Assembly (NCBI GenBank): GCA_035655355.1
Contig: DASRUQ010000043.1
Span: 1-6,602, forward strand
Length of the DNA: 6,602 bases
Reading direction: 5' to 3'
From: 2-12-FULL-43-11 sp035655355
GTDB lineage: Bacteria > Patescibacteriota > Minisyncoccia > UBA6257 > Colwellbacteraceae
This document shows, piece by piece, positions 1 to 5,597 of the stretch (its first letter is position 1; each line of letters opens with the position of its first letter). Made by a program: the position numbers and the translations under genes. The notes below the pieces were generated by a model that had not been told where the DNA came from, did no database searches, and worked only from the letters and a program-made list of their open reading frames with translations.

Positions 1-708
1 GTGAGAGTTGTGGGGATAAAAGTAGACGGGCACGAAGTTATAAACGCCTATGGTTTTGCCGGCAAGAATGTGCAGATATCACTTTGTATAACCATGGTGA
101 AAAGAGGTCTCATAGAAGAGCCGAAGGTGAAAGAGAAAGAGGGCGTGGAGATGTTGGAGGCGGGGAGTGTGGCTGCCTATCTCCTTTCCCGGAAGCTAAA
201 CATCCCCAATCTGCTTTACGCCGAACCAGGCGAAGAAATAACTAGTTTCTTCTATGTTTCTCCGGAGGGAGCCGCTTATATCAGGGAATTTACCTGGGGG
301 AGGCAGGATATTATTAAAGTTTTTGGAGATAGTTTTGCCGTTCCCGAGGAAGCTGCCTGGTCTGTTTACCAGAAGTTTTTAGCCGGGGGTTTGTCACTAC
401 CCGTGGCAGGGAAGCTGGAAAAACTGTTTGCGGAAGTTTTTAAGAGATTTATAGACGGAGCCACTCTAAGCTTGAGAGATGTATCTACCAGAGGATTAAA
501 AAAACTGCCGCCAATATATATTAAAAATCAATTTCCCTTACCCGAGGCGGTCGGTAAAAAATCGGTCTGTATAGGAGAGAGGAGAGCCAGGTTATATCTC
601 CTCCCAGGGCAAATAAATATAGAAGATCTGGTGTATAATACTCCCTATACCTCCTATGAATGGTTGAATGATATTGCTAAAAGGAGAATCAAGTGGTTAA
701 TGCCGTAA
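1..708 (+). CDS. FtsA/PilM-like actin-fold protein, C-terminal part (5' end outside window)
   Basis: The reading frame is open from the first base and ends at TAA 706-708, giving 235 residues. The leading GTG is probably an internal valine codon: residues 3-33 (GIKVDGHEVINAYGFAGK and following) resemble the stretch of FtsA around the start of its 1C domain, which lies over 100 residues into that protein. Residues 51-125 follow the FtsA/PilM layout: a helix (SVAAYLLSRKL), then YAEPGEEITSFFYV where family members have the phosphate-2 loop DIGGGTTDIAVF, then a strand and a long helix with acidic residues. The glycine-rich loop is degraded, and no clear GG adenosine motif follows, so ATP binding may be lost. 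There is no signal peptide or membrane segment in this part. FtsA and PilM are cytoplasmic proteins that dock on membrane partners, and the next gene encodes a single-pass membrane protein, which fits such a role. The similarity was judged by eye, and the assignment to FtsA rather than PilM is uncertain. Confidence 0.5.
   Translation: MRVVGIKVDGHEVINAYGFAGKNVQISLCITMVKRGLIEEPKVKEKEGVEMLEAGSVAAYLLSRKLNIPNLLYAEPGEEITSFFYVSPEGAAYIREFTWGRQDIIKVFGDSFAVPEEAAWSVYQKFLAGGLSLPVAGKLEKLFAEVFKRFIDGATLSLRDVSTRGLKKLPPIYIKNQFPLPEAVGKKSVCIGERRARLYLLPGQINIEDLVYNTPYTSYEWLNDIAKRRIKWLMP
681..686 (+). promoter_or_regulatory. Shine-Dalgarno sequence AAGGAG
   Basis: AAGGAG lies six bases before the GTG at 693, an ideal spacing. 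It decides the start of the downstream gene in favour of GTG 693 over the in-frame ATG at 723, which has only AAGGA at 715-719 with three bases of spacing. The site sits inside the coding sequence of the preceding gene. Confidence 0.7.
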
Positions 709-2342
709 CAATTCAAGGATTTATGAAAAAGATTTACGTCGGTAAAACAGACCCCATAACTTTAATTATAGAAAAGGTAATCAAAGCGCCTGAAGAAGAT
801 ATTATTCTTTATGTTCCCCGAGGCTCTGTCTCTTTCGGCGTTAGAAATAATTTTAAGCTTTTGAAAAGGGAAGCCGAGGCTGGAGGCAAAACAGTTTCTT
901 TTGAATCAGTTGATGATGACGTTTTGGAACTGGCCCAGGCTTTTGATATGAAAGCTCTGAATCCATTTTTCGGCAAGAAGAAGTTTGTGACAGATATTAT
1001 CGTCAAAGAACCGGGGACGGTGAGACTTAAAGAAGAGGAGTCTGAGCCAGAAACTAATATAGAGCCTAAAGAAAAGACCAGAGTCTCAGGTTCTATATTG
1101 ACTTCTAAACAGGAGTCTTCTGGGATTTGGGGAACTGAACCGAAGGCAGAAGAGAGGCCGAAGACAAAGGCAACGTTACTTACAAGAATTATCAGGTGGC
1201 TAGCGCTTCTATCCCTAGTGGCTTTTTTCGGTTGGTTAGCTTTCTTTATTTTGCCGAAAGCCAATATTTCTCTGACTTTTAAGGAAACTCCATGGAATTT
1301 TAACGGTCAGGTTACCGTTTCCGCTTCCAGGAGCAGTGTGGCGGCGCAGGGTAATTCCATTCAATTACCGGGTCAAGTTTTTACCAACCTGGGCAACTTA
1401 CAGGTTTCCTACCCGGCTTCGGGCAGTCAGCATGTGGAACGTAAAGCCACCGGAACAATAACGGTTTACAACGAATACAGTTCCGTAGCGCAGGTGCTCA
1501 TAGCCGGTACAAGATTTTCCGCTCCAGACGGTAAGATTTTCAAAACTAATACCAAAGTAACTGTTCCGGGAGCTAAAATTGTTGACGGCAAGATTTCTGG
1601 TTCACAGATAGATGTGGCTGTGACAGCCGAAAAGACAGGATCAGATTATAATATAGCTCCTACTTCTAAATTTAGGATCCCTAGTTTCCAGGGTACTTCT
1701 AAGTATGATGCTTTTTACGGGATTTCTGTTAACCCAATGGCGGGAGGAATAGTCGGAGATATTAAAGTGCCCACTAAAGACGATATAGCTAAAGCCGAAG
1801 CTGATATTAAAAAAACTTTAGAGAGTAATTTAAGAGGGCAGACATTAATTAAGGTGCCGGATGACGTTAAGGTGCTGCAAAAAGCTTACAGTTTTCAAGT
1901 GACTAAAGAGACTGTTAGTAAGGAAGCTGGCGCCGACGGTAAGTTCACTGTTCTTATGTCCGGAGAACTCAAAGCCATAGGATTTAAAGAAAATGACTTA
2001 TTAGGAGCCTTTGCGAGCCAGGTTTCGGCTCAATCTGATGTTGATTTGGTGCTTCACGATGACTCGCTACAGCAGTCCGGTGCCGGTTACGGCGACCCTG
2101 TTTTGGACTTGAAAAACGGGATTATGAGTTTTAATATGGATTTTAAGTCTAACTGGGTAAGGCCGTTTGATATAAATGATTTTAAAAACAAAGTGACTGG
2201 CAAGGGGAAAACTGACATTACGACTACTATTTATGGTTTGCCGGGCTTTGTCTCCGGAGAAGTGTCCTTCTGGCCAATGTGGGTATTCCGGTCACCCTAT
2301 GAAGCTTCTAAAATAGTCGTTGACGTTAGTTACGTCCTGTGA
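693..2342 (+). CDS. Single-pass membrane protein with baseplate-J-like extracytoplasmic region
   Basis: The protein has 549 residues from GTG 693 (strong AAGGAG ahead) and overlaps the upstream gene by 16 bp. Residues about 12-95 form a small alpha/beta-looking domain (IILYVPRGS, then LLKREAEAGGKTV, then ESVDDDVLELA). Residues 100-160 are a charged, probably disordered linker. A single transmembrane helix at about 168-187 (LALLSLVAFFGWLAFFILP) follows an Arg/Lys-rich flank, so the N-terminus should be cytoplasmic and the remaining 360 residues outside. Residues about 253-345 look like the phage baseplate J/gp47 fold: ATGTITVYN, AGTRFSAPDGKIF, a GSDYN turn and IPSFQGTS. The C-terminal 200 residues have no recognisable motif. 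Similar proteins are familiar from Patescibacteria as baseplate J family or hypothetical proteins, with no known function that I can state. Pairing with an actin-like gene suggests a cell-surface or pilus-like assembly; this is inference. It ends TGA followed directly by TAA. Confidence 0.65.
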   Translation: MVNAVTIQGFMKKIYVGKTDPITLIIEKVIKAPEEDIILYVPRGSVSFGVRNNFKLLKREAEAGGKTVSFESVDDDVLELAQAFDMKALNPFFGKKKFVTDIIVKEPGTVRLKEEESEPETNIEPKEKTRVSGSILTSKQESSGIWGTEPKAEERPKTKATLLTRIIRWLALLSLVAFFGWLAFFILPKANISLTFKETPWNFNGQVTVSASRSSVAAQGNSIQLPGQVFTNLGNLQVSYPASGSQHVERKATGTITVYNEYSSVAQVLIAGTRFSAPDGKIFKTNTKVTVPGAKIVDGKISGSQIDVAVTAEKTGSDYNIAPTSKFRIPSFQGTSKYDAFYGISVNPMAGGIVGDIKVPTKDDIAKAEADIKKTLESNLRGQTLIKVPDDVKVLQKAYSFQVTKETVSKEAGADGKFTVLMSGELKAIGFKENDLLGAFASQVSAQSDVDLVLHDDSLQQSGAGYGDPVLDLKNGIMSFNMDFKSNWVRPFDINDFKNKVTGKGKTDITTTIYGLPGFVSGEVSFWPMWVFRSPYEASKIVVDVSYVL

Positions 2343-2348
2343 TAATAT
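2320..2348 (+). promoter_or_regulatory. Predicted sigma-70-type promoter of the infA-rpsI cluster
   Basis: TTGACG at 2320-2325 matches the -35 consensus at five of six bases. GATAAT at 2341-2346 matches the -10 at five of six and is preceded by TG plus one base (2338-2340), an extended -10, with a 15 bp spacer. An alternative reading is TAATAT at 2343-2348 with a 17 bp spacer. The -10 overlaps the TGA TAA stops of the upstream gene. Transcription would begin at about 2352-2357, so the infA message would have almost no leader. This was found by eye and is not experimentally supported. Confidence 0.5.
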
Positions 2349-2356
2349 AGCCTCCG

Positions 2357-2557
2357 TTGGAAAAGGTAAATGGAATTGTCTTAGAAGCCCTTCCTGGAGC
2401 TACTTTTAAAGTCAAACTGGATAATGACCGGGAAGTTTTAGCTTATATCTCCGGGAAAATCAGGATGTATCGCATCAAGATTTTAGTTGGAGATAAAGTT
2501 ATCGTGGAGTTCAGCCAGTACGATGATAAGCGAGGCAGGATTATAAGACGGTTATAA
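2357..2557 (+). CDS. infA: Translation initiation factor IF-1
   Basis: IF-1 binds the A site of the 30S subunit during initiation together with IF-2 and IF-3. The 66-residue product is a single OB fold (S1 type) with the family signature across its length: GIVLEALPGATFKVKL, the SGKIRMYRIKIL segment and VGDKVIVEF, ending YDDKRGRIIRRL. E. coli IF-1 has 72 residues; the difference is at the N-terminus, which lacks most of the usual MAKEDNIE lead. An in-frame TAG at 2348-2350 leaves TTG 2357 as the only normal start codon before the conserved region, so the rare start is effectively forced. No Shine-Dalgarno precedes it. The gene begins 14 bases after the previous stop and immediately downstream of a predicted promoter, so it is probably the first gene of the ribosomal transcription unit. 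The identity is secure; how it is initiated is open. Confidence 0.95.
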   Translation: MEKVNGIVLEALPGATFKVKLDNDREVLAYISGKIRMYRIKILVGDKVIVEFSQYDDKRGRIIRRL

Positions 2558-2562
2558 AAATA

Positions 2563-2676
2563 ATGAAGGTCAGAGCTTCTGTAAAAAAGATTTGCAATAG
2601 TTGTAAAACCGTCCGCAGAAAGGGGCGGATTTATGTAGTGTGTAAAAATCCGAAGCATAAACAAAGACAAGGATAA
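2563..2676 (+). CDS. rpmJ: 50S ribosomal protein L36 (bL36)
   Basis: This is a 37-residue gene, easily missed by length cut-offs. The product begins MKVRASVKKICNSCKTV and ends KNPKHKQRQG, matching L36 nearly end to end. Its zinc ribbon is intact: Cys11, Cys14, Cys27 and His32 are all present, so this is the zinc-binding (C+) form. L36 is a small protein of the large subunit that binds 23S rRNA domains near the GTPase-associated side. It lies five bases after infA and its TAA shares one base with the ATG of rpsM (TAATG, 2674-2678), the conserved infA-rpmJ-rpsM order of bacteria. Confidence 0.96.
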   Translation: MKVRASVKKICNSCKTVRRKGRIYVVCKNPKHKQRQG

Positions 2677-3059
2677 TGAGATTAGTTGGAATCAACATAC
2701 CGGATGAGAAGCGCATTGATATAGCGCTTACTTATGTATATGGGATTGGCACGACATCGGCCCAGAGAATTTGCGTGGTCACCAAAATCAACCCGACCAA
2801 GCGCGCTAAGGAACTGAAGCCCGAAGAAGTTGACCGTATTAAAAACGAATTGGAAAAGACTTATAAGATAGAGGGAGAACTCAGACAAGTTTTGAAGACG
2901 AATATTGCCAGGCTGAAAGATATTAAAGCTTACAGAGGTGTGAGGCATATGAAGAGATTGCCCGCCAGGGGCCAAAGGACTAAAACTAATTCCAGGACTG
3001 TTAGGGGTAATGTCAGGCATACTGCCGGCAGCGGTAAGAGAAAAGTTGATCTGAAATAA
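2676..3059 (+). CDS. rpsM: 30S ribosomal protein S13 (uS13)
   Basis: S13 sits in the head of the small subunit and forms bridges to the 50S subunit; its C-terminal tail reaches towards the P-site tRNA. The 127-residue product shows the family pattern from the first residues: GINIPDEKRIDIALTYVYGIG at 5-25, containing the helix-hairpin-helix, then YRGVRHMKRLPARGQRT at 86-101 and KTNSRTVRG, with a basic tail. It is about nine residues longer than the E. coli protein, the extra residues falling mostly in the C-terminal tail. ATG 2676 overlaps the rpmJ stop by one base. AAGGA at 2669-2673 is only two bases from the start, too close for a normal Shine-Dalgarno, so coupling to rpmJ is likely. Confidence 0.97.
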   Translation: MRLVGINIPDEKRIDIALTYVYGIGTTSAQRICVVTKINPTKRAKELKPEEVDRIKNELEKTYKIEGELRQVLKTNIARLKDIKAYRGVRHMKRLPARGQRTKTNSRTVRGNVRHTAGSGKRKVDLK

Positions 3060-3060
3060 T

Positions 3061-3498
3061 ATGGGACAGAAGAAAGTTACCAATAAGACCGCGGAAGCGG
3101 GGAAGGCGCCAGAGGCTATTAAGGTGGTCTCTGTCAAAAAAGAAAGCAGGAAAGTAAGCTCCGGCAGAGTTTATATTAAAGCCTCTTACAACAACACCAT
3201 AGTGACAATTACAGACGATAAGGGTGGTGTTTTAGCCTGGGCTACCGCGGGGTCGCTCGGTTTTTCCGGTCCTAAGAAAGCCACTCCTTTCGCAGCTTCT
3301 AAGATAATAGCGGCCATAAGTGAGAAGGTAGCTAAGACTGGCCCAGTTGATATTGAGGTTGTTGTTTCAGGTGTGGGTTCCGGCAGAGACTCAGCCATCA
3401 GGTCTTTGGCTAATTCAGGGTTTAACATTCTATCCATCAGGGACGTAACCCCGATTCCGCATAACGGTCCTAAGCCTCCAAAATCCAGAAGAATATAA
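3061..3498 (+). CDS. rpsK: 30S ribosomal protein S11 (uS11)
   Basis: S11 lies on the platform of the 30S subunit next to S18 and the mRNA exit path. The 145-residue product contains the hallmark segments SYNNTIVTITDDKG (42-55), WATAGSLGFSG (60-70), KKATPFAASK (72-81), GVGSGRDSAIRSL (104-116) and DVTPIPHNG (128-136). It differs from the E. coli protein in two ways. The N-terminus carries about 16 extra, Lys-rich residues of low complexity. In the C-terminal HNGCRPPKKRRV motif it has PKPPKSRRI, replacing the Cys while keeping the Asn-Gly pair. It starts one base after the rpsM stop in a TAATATG junction and has no clear Shine-Dalgarno. Confidence 0.97.
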   Translation: MGQKKVTNKTAEAGKAPEAIKVVSVKKESRKVSSGRVYIKASYNNTIVTITDDKGGVLAWATAGSLGFSGPKKATPFAASKIIAAISEKVAKTGPVDIEVVVSGVGSGRDSAIRSLANSGFNILSIRDVTPIPHNGPKPPKSRRI

Positions 3499-3499
3499 T

Positions 3500-4108
3500 A
3501 TGCAAAAAATCTTAGAGAAAAAGGAGAGGAGTTTAGGCGTGAAGCTTTCCATTAAGGGAGACCGCGCTAATTCGCCTAAGAGCGCGCTGTTAAGAAAGCC
3601 CTCCAGGCCGGGCCAGCATGGCAAGAGAAGAAAGAAAGTTTCCGAGTTTGGCACCCAGCTTCGCGAGAAACAGAAATTAAAGTTCTCTTACGGCCTGAAC
3701 GAGAGGCAAGTGGCTAACGTTTTCGCGGAAGCCTTTAAGAAGCCAGGAGTAACCTCGGACGAGGTGTTGGGTATTTTAGAATCCCGCCTGGATAATGTTA
3801 TTTATAGACTCGGCTTTGCGCCATCGAGGAGTTCCTCTAAGCAGATTGTTTCACATGGCCACATCACTGTTAACGGCAGGAAAGTCACTATCCCTTCATT
3901 AAGGGTGAGGGTCGGAGACAAGATTGGAGTGAGAGAACAATCCAGGAATCACGGCACTCTTAAGGATTTAACCGAGAAATTAAAAGGGTTCGATGTTCCG
4001 GCTTGGCTTAGATTGGATCCGGCAACTCTCTCGGCCGAAGTTTTGGCTAAGCCTGAAAATGTGCCACAGGTATTTGATATAAACATAGTCGTCGACTACT
4101 ATTCGTAA
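3500..4108 (+). CDS. rpsD: 30S ribosomal protein S4 (uS4), cysteine-free form
   Basis: S4 is a primary assembly protein that nucleates the 5' domain of 16S rRNA. The 202 residues include the RPGQHGKRRKKVSEFG segment (36-51), an N-terminal helical part with QLREKQKLKFSYGLNERQ, and the S4 RNA-binding domain at about 95-155 (SRLDNVIYRLGFAPSRSSSKQIVSHGHITVNGR and on). The protein has no cysteine, so the N-terminal zinc knuckle of some S4 proteins is absent. The usual opening (ARYxGPK) is also missing: it starts MQKILEKKERSLGVKL. ATG 3500 is preferred because it continues the TAATATG junction pattern (3496-3502). In E. coli, S4 represses the alpha operon through a leader structure before rpsM; no room for one exists here. 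Confidence 0.96.
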   Translation: MQKILEKKERSLGVKLSIKGDRANSPKSALLRKPSRPGQHGKRRKKVSEFGTQLREKQKLKFSYGLNERQVANVFAEAFKKPGVTSDEVLGILESRLDNVIYRLGFAPSRSSSKQIVSHGHITVNGRKVTIPSLRVRVGDKIGVREQSRNHGTLKDLTEKLKGFDVPAWLRLDPATLSAEVLAKPENVPQVFDINIVVDYYS

Positions 4109-4123
4109 AAATAAAACAAACTA
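4109..4123 (+). promoter_or_regulatory. A-rich spacer ahead of rpoA, no Shine-Dalgarno
   Basis: These 15 bases (aaataaaacaaacta) form the longest gap inside the ribosomal cluster. They contain no G, so no Shine-Dalgarno is possible. An unstructured A-rich leader can favour ribosome loading through S1; whether that applies here is inference. Confidence 0.35.
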
Positions 4124-4897
4124 ATGCAATTCGCCTATTTAAGTGAAAGCGTATCAATAAAGAGAGTTTCCGAGGACGGCAAAAAGGGAATCTTTGCTAT
4201 TGAAGGTCTTTACAGGGGTTACGGTTTAACTACCGGCAACGCTATCCGTAGAGTTCTTCTTTCGTCTCTTCCCGGAGCCGCTATTACCAGATTCAGAGTT
4301 AAGGGAGTGAAGCATGAATTTACTACTATCCCCGGAGTAGTGGAGGATGTGGTAGAGTTCGGTCTTAACCTGAAGAAGGTTAGGTTTAACTTTTATGCCG
4401 ATGAGCCTCAGGTTCTGAGCTTAAAGATTAAGGGTGAGAAAGAAGTTACCGCTAACGACATCAAGGGCAACGCCGATGTAAAGGTGGCTAACCCAGAGTT
4501 ACATCTAGCCGCTTTAAGTTCTAAAGATGCCGAGATTGATGTGGAAATAACTGTAGAGAAAGGCTTGGGTTATGTGCCCGTAGAAAACCAAAAGGTAGAG
4601 AAGCTTCCGATTGGCACCGTGGCCTTGGATGCTATTTTCTCGCCAGTTATGGCTGTCAACTTCACCGTAGAGAATATGCGTGTAGGAGACAGGACCGACT
4701 ACAACAGAGTTATTCTTGAGGTAGAAACAGACGGAACTGTTTCTCCGTCCCGTGCCGTTCACAAAGCCGCCGATATTCTTTTGGACCACTTTAAACATAT
4801 TGCCGATATTGATATTAAGGAAGAGATTGGAGAGGCTGAAGTTAAGCCTAAAAAGAAGGTTACTAAGGCTGCTAAAGAAAAAGAAAGTGAAGAATAA
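4124..4897 (+). CDS. rpoA: DNA-directed RNA polymerase alpha subunit, lacking the C-terminal domain
   Basis: Alpha dimerises through its N-terminal domain and scaffolds assembly of beta and beta'. The 257 residues contain a complete N-terminal domain: GYGLTTGNAIRRVLLSSLPGAAI at 32-54, KHEFTTIPGVVEDVVE at 63-78, GYVPVEN, LPIGTVALDAIFSPV at 161-175, and ALPHA-type ending VSPSRAVHKAADILLDHF to about 223. E. coli alpha has 329 residues; the missing part is the helix-hairpin-helix C-terminal domain that binds UP elements and activators. In its place is a Lys/Glu-rich tail of about 30 residues ending KEKESEE. The stop shares one base with the rplQ start (TAATG), so there is no frameshifted remnant of the domain downstream. 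It follows rpsD as in the usual alpha operon. Confidence 0.96.
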   Translation: MQFAYLSESVSIKRVSEDGKKGIFAIEGLYRGYGLTTGNAIRRVLLSSLPGAAITRFRVKGVKHEFTTIPGVVEDVVEFGLNLKKVRFNFYADEPQVLSLKIKGEKEVTANDIKGNADVKVANPELHLAALSSKDAEIDVEITVEKGLGYVPVENQKVEKLPIGTVALDAIFSPVMAVNFTVENMRVGDRTDYNRVILEVETDGTVSPSRAVHKAADILLDHFKHIADIDIKEEIGEAEVKPKKKVTKAAKEKESEE

Positions 4898-5250
4898 TGA
4901 GACACGGTGTTAAGGGTAGAAAATTTGGCAGAATCACGGGCAGGAGAAAAAGTTTTATCTCCGGCTTAATTCATAATCTCGTGATGAAGGAGTCCATTAA
5001 GACAACCGAGGCGAGAGCCAAAGAAATAAGACCCAAGACAGAGAAGTTGCTCACTTTAGCCAAGAAGCAAAATTTAGCTTCATTGCGTCTATTACTTGCC
5101 CGATTGCCGGAAAAGTCAGCCAATAAACTGTATTATGAAATATCTCCGAAATACCAGGGCAGGAAGGGGGGTTATATCAGGATTATCAAGACGGCTTCCA
5201 GAAGGAAGAGAGATGCCGCTCCGGTAGCTATCATAGAATTTGTAAAATAA
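4897..5250 (+). CDS. rplQ: 50S ribosomal protein L17 (bL17)
   Basis: L17 lies near the peptide exit tunnel of the large subunit. The 117-residue product begins MRHGVKGRKFGRITGRRKSF, where the family has MRHRxxGRKLxRxxxHRxA, continues with NLVMKESIKTTEARAKEIRPKTEKLLTLAKK (27-57) and ends GGYIRIIKTASRRKRDAAPVAIIEFV (91-116), the diagnostic C-terminal motif. Length is normal for the family core. The usual arginine-glycine-aspartate turn near the end reads RKRD here. Its ATG shares a base with the rpoA stop, so it is translationally coupled to rpoA, and no Shine-Dalgarno is visible in the A-rich rpoA 3' end. Confidence 0.95.
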   Translation: MRHGVKGRKFGRITGRRKSFISGLIHNLVMKESIKTTEARAKEIRPKTEKLLTLAKKQNLASLRLLLARLPEKSANKLYYEISPKYQGRKGGYIRIIKTASRRKRDAAPVAIIEFVK

Positions 5251-5251
5251 T

Positions 5252-5596
5252 ATGAACGAAATTATCATAGACGCCAAAAATAAGAGTCTCGGAAGAATTG
5301 CAAGCCTTGCCGCCCATATATTGCAGGGCAAACACGCCTCTTCTTACCAACCCAATAAATCTGGCGGCGTTAAGGTATTGGTGAAGAATTTTAAAGAGGT
5401 CAAGTTTACCGGCAAAAAATTTACCGATAAGATGTACCACCGCCACACTGGCTATGTAGGTCATTTGAAGAGCAGGACTTTAGAGCAGGCTTTTACCAGA
5501 AATGCCGAGTGGGTTTTGAAACATGCCGTTAAGGGTATGTTGCCCAAGAATTCACTCTTACCGAAGAGACTGAAGATGTTGATAGTGGAAAAATAA
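5252..5596 (+). CDS. rplM: 50S ribosomal protein L13 (uL13), short form
   Basis: L13 is an early assembly protein of the 50S subunit. The 114 residues show the family core: IIDAKNKSLGRIASLAAHILQGKH (5-28), the MYHRHTGYVGHLKSRTLEQA segment (61-80) and the signature HAVKGMLPKNSLLPKRLKML (91-110). E. coli L13 has 142 residues. This version lacks about a dozen residues at the N-terminus (the part before WYVVDA) and stops directly after the last conserved strand, losing the C-terminal tail with its YxGxxHPH-like end. It begins one base after the rplQ stop (TAATATG, 5248-5254). In E. coli L13 represses its own operon through a leader; here there is no leader to bind. Confidence 0.95.
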   Translation: MNEIIIDAKNKSLGRIASLAAHILQGKHASSYQPNKSGGVKVLVKNFKEVKFTGKKFTDKMYHRHTGYVGHLKSRTLEQAFTRNAEWVLKHAVKGMLPKNSLLPKRLKMLIVEK

Positions 5597-5597
5597 T

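Noticed and set aside
1..3. GTG at position 1 as a true start codon
   Set aside because: The product's first residues align to the middle of FtsA-like proteins, so the gene most likely begins before the window and the GTG is an internal codon.
809..1264. Long open frame on the minus strand opposite the membrane protein gene
   Set aside because: The plus-strand frame encodes a coherent domain, linker and transmembrane layout; the minus-strand product shows no family resemblance and is a shadow.
2340..2342. TGA followed by TAA, with all other stops being TAA, hinting at UGA recoding (code 25)
   Set aside because: Ten genes with both ends in the window contain no in-frame TGA, whereas recoded lineages use UGA for glycine often. 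The tandem stop is compatible with the standard code.
3057..3063. TAATAT within the junction heptamers as internal -10 promoter elements
   Set aside because: At none of the four junctions is there a recognisable -35 at 16-18 bp upstream; the stop/start role explains the sequence.
2682..3137. Minus-strand open frame opposite rpsM
   Set aside because: It is the mirror of a highly conserved ribosomal gene, and its translation resembles no protein family I know.
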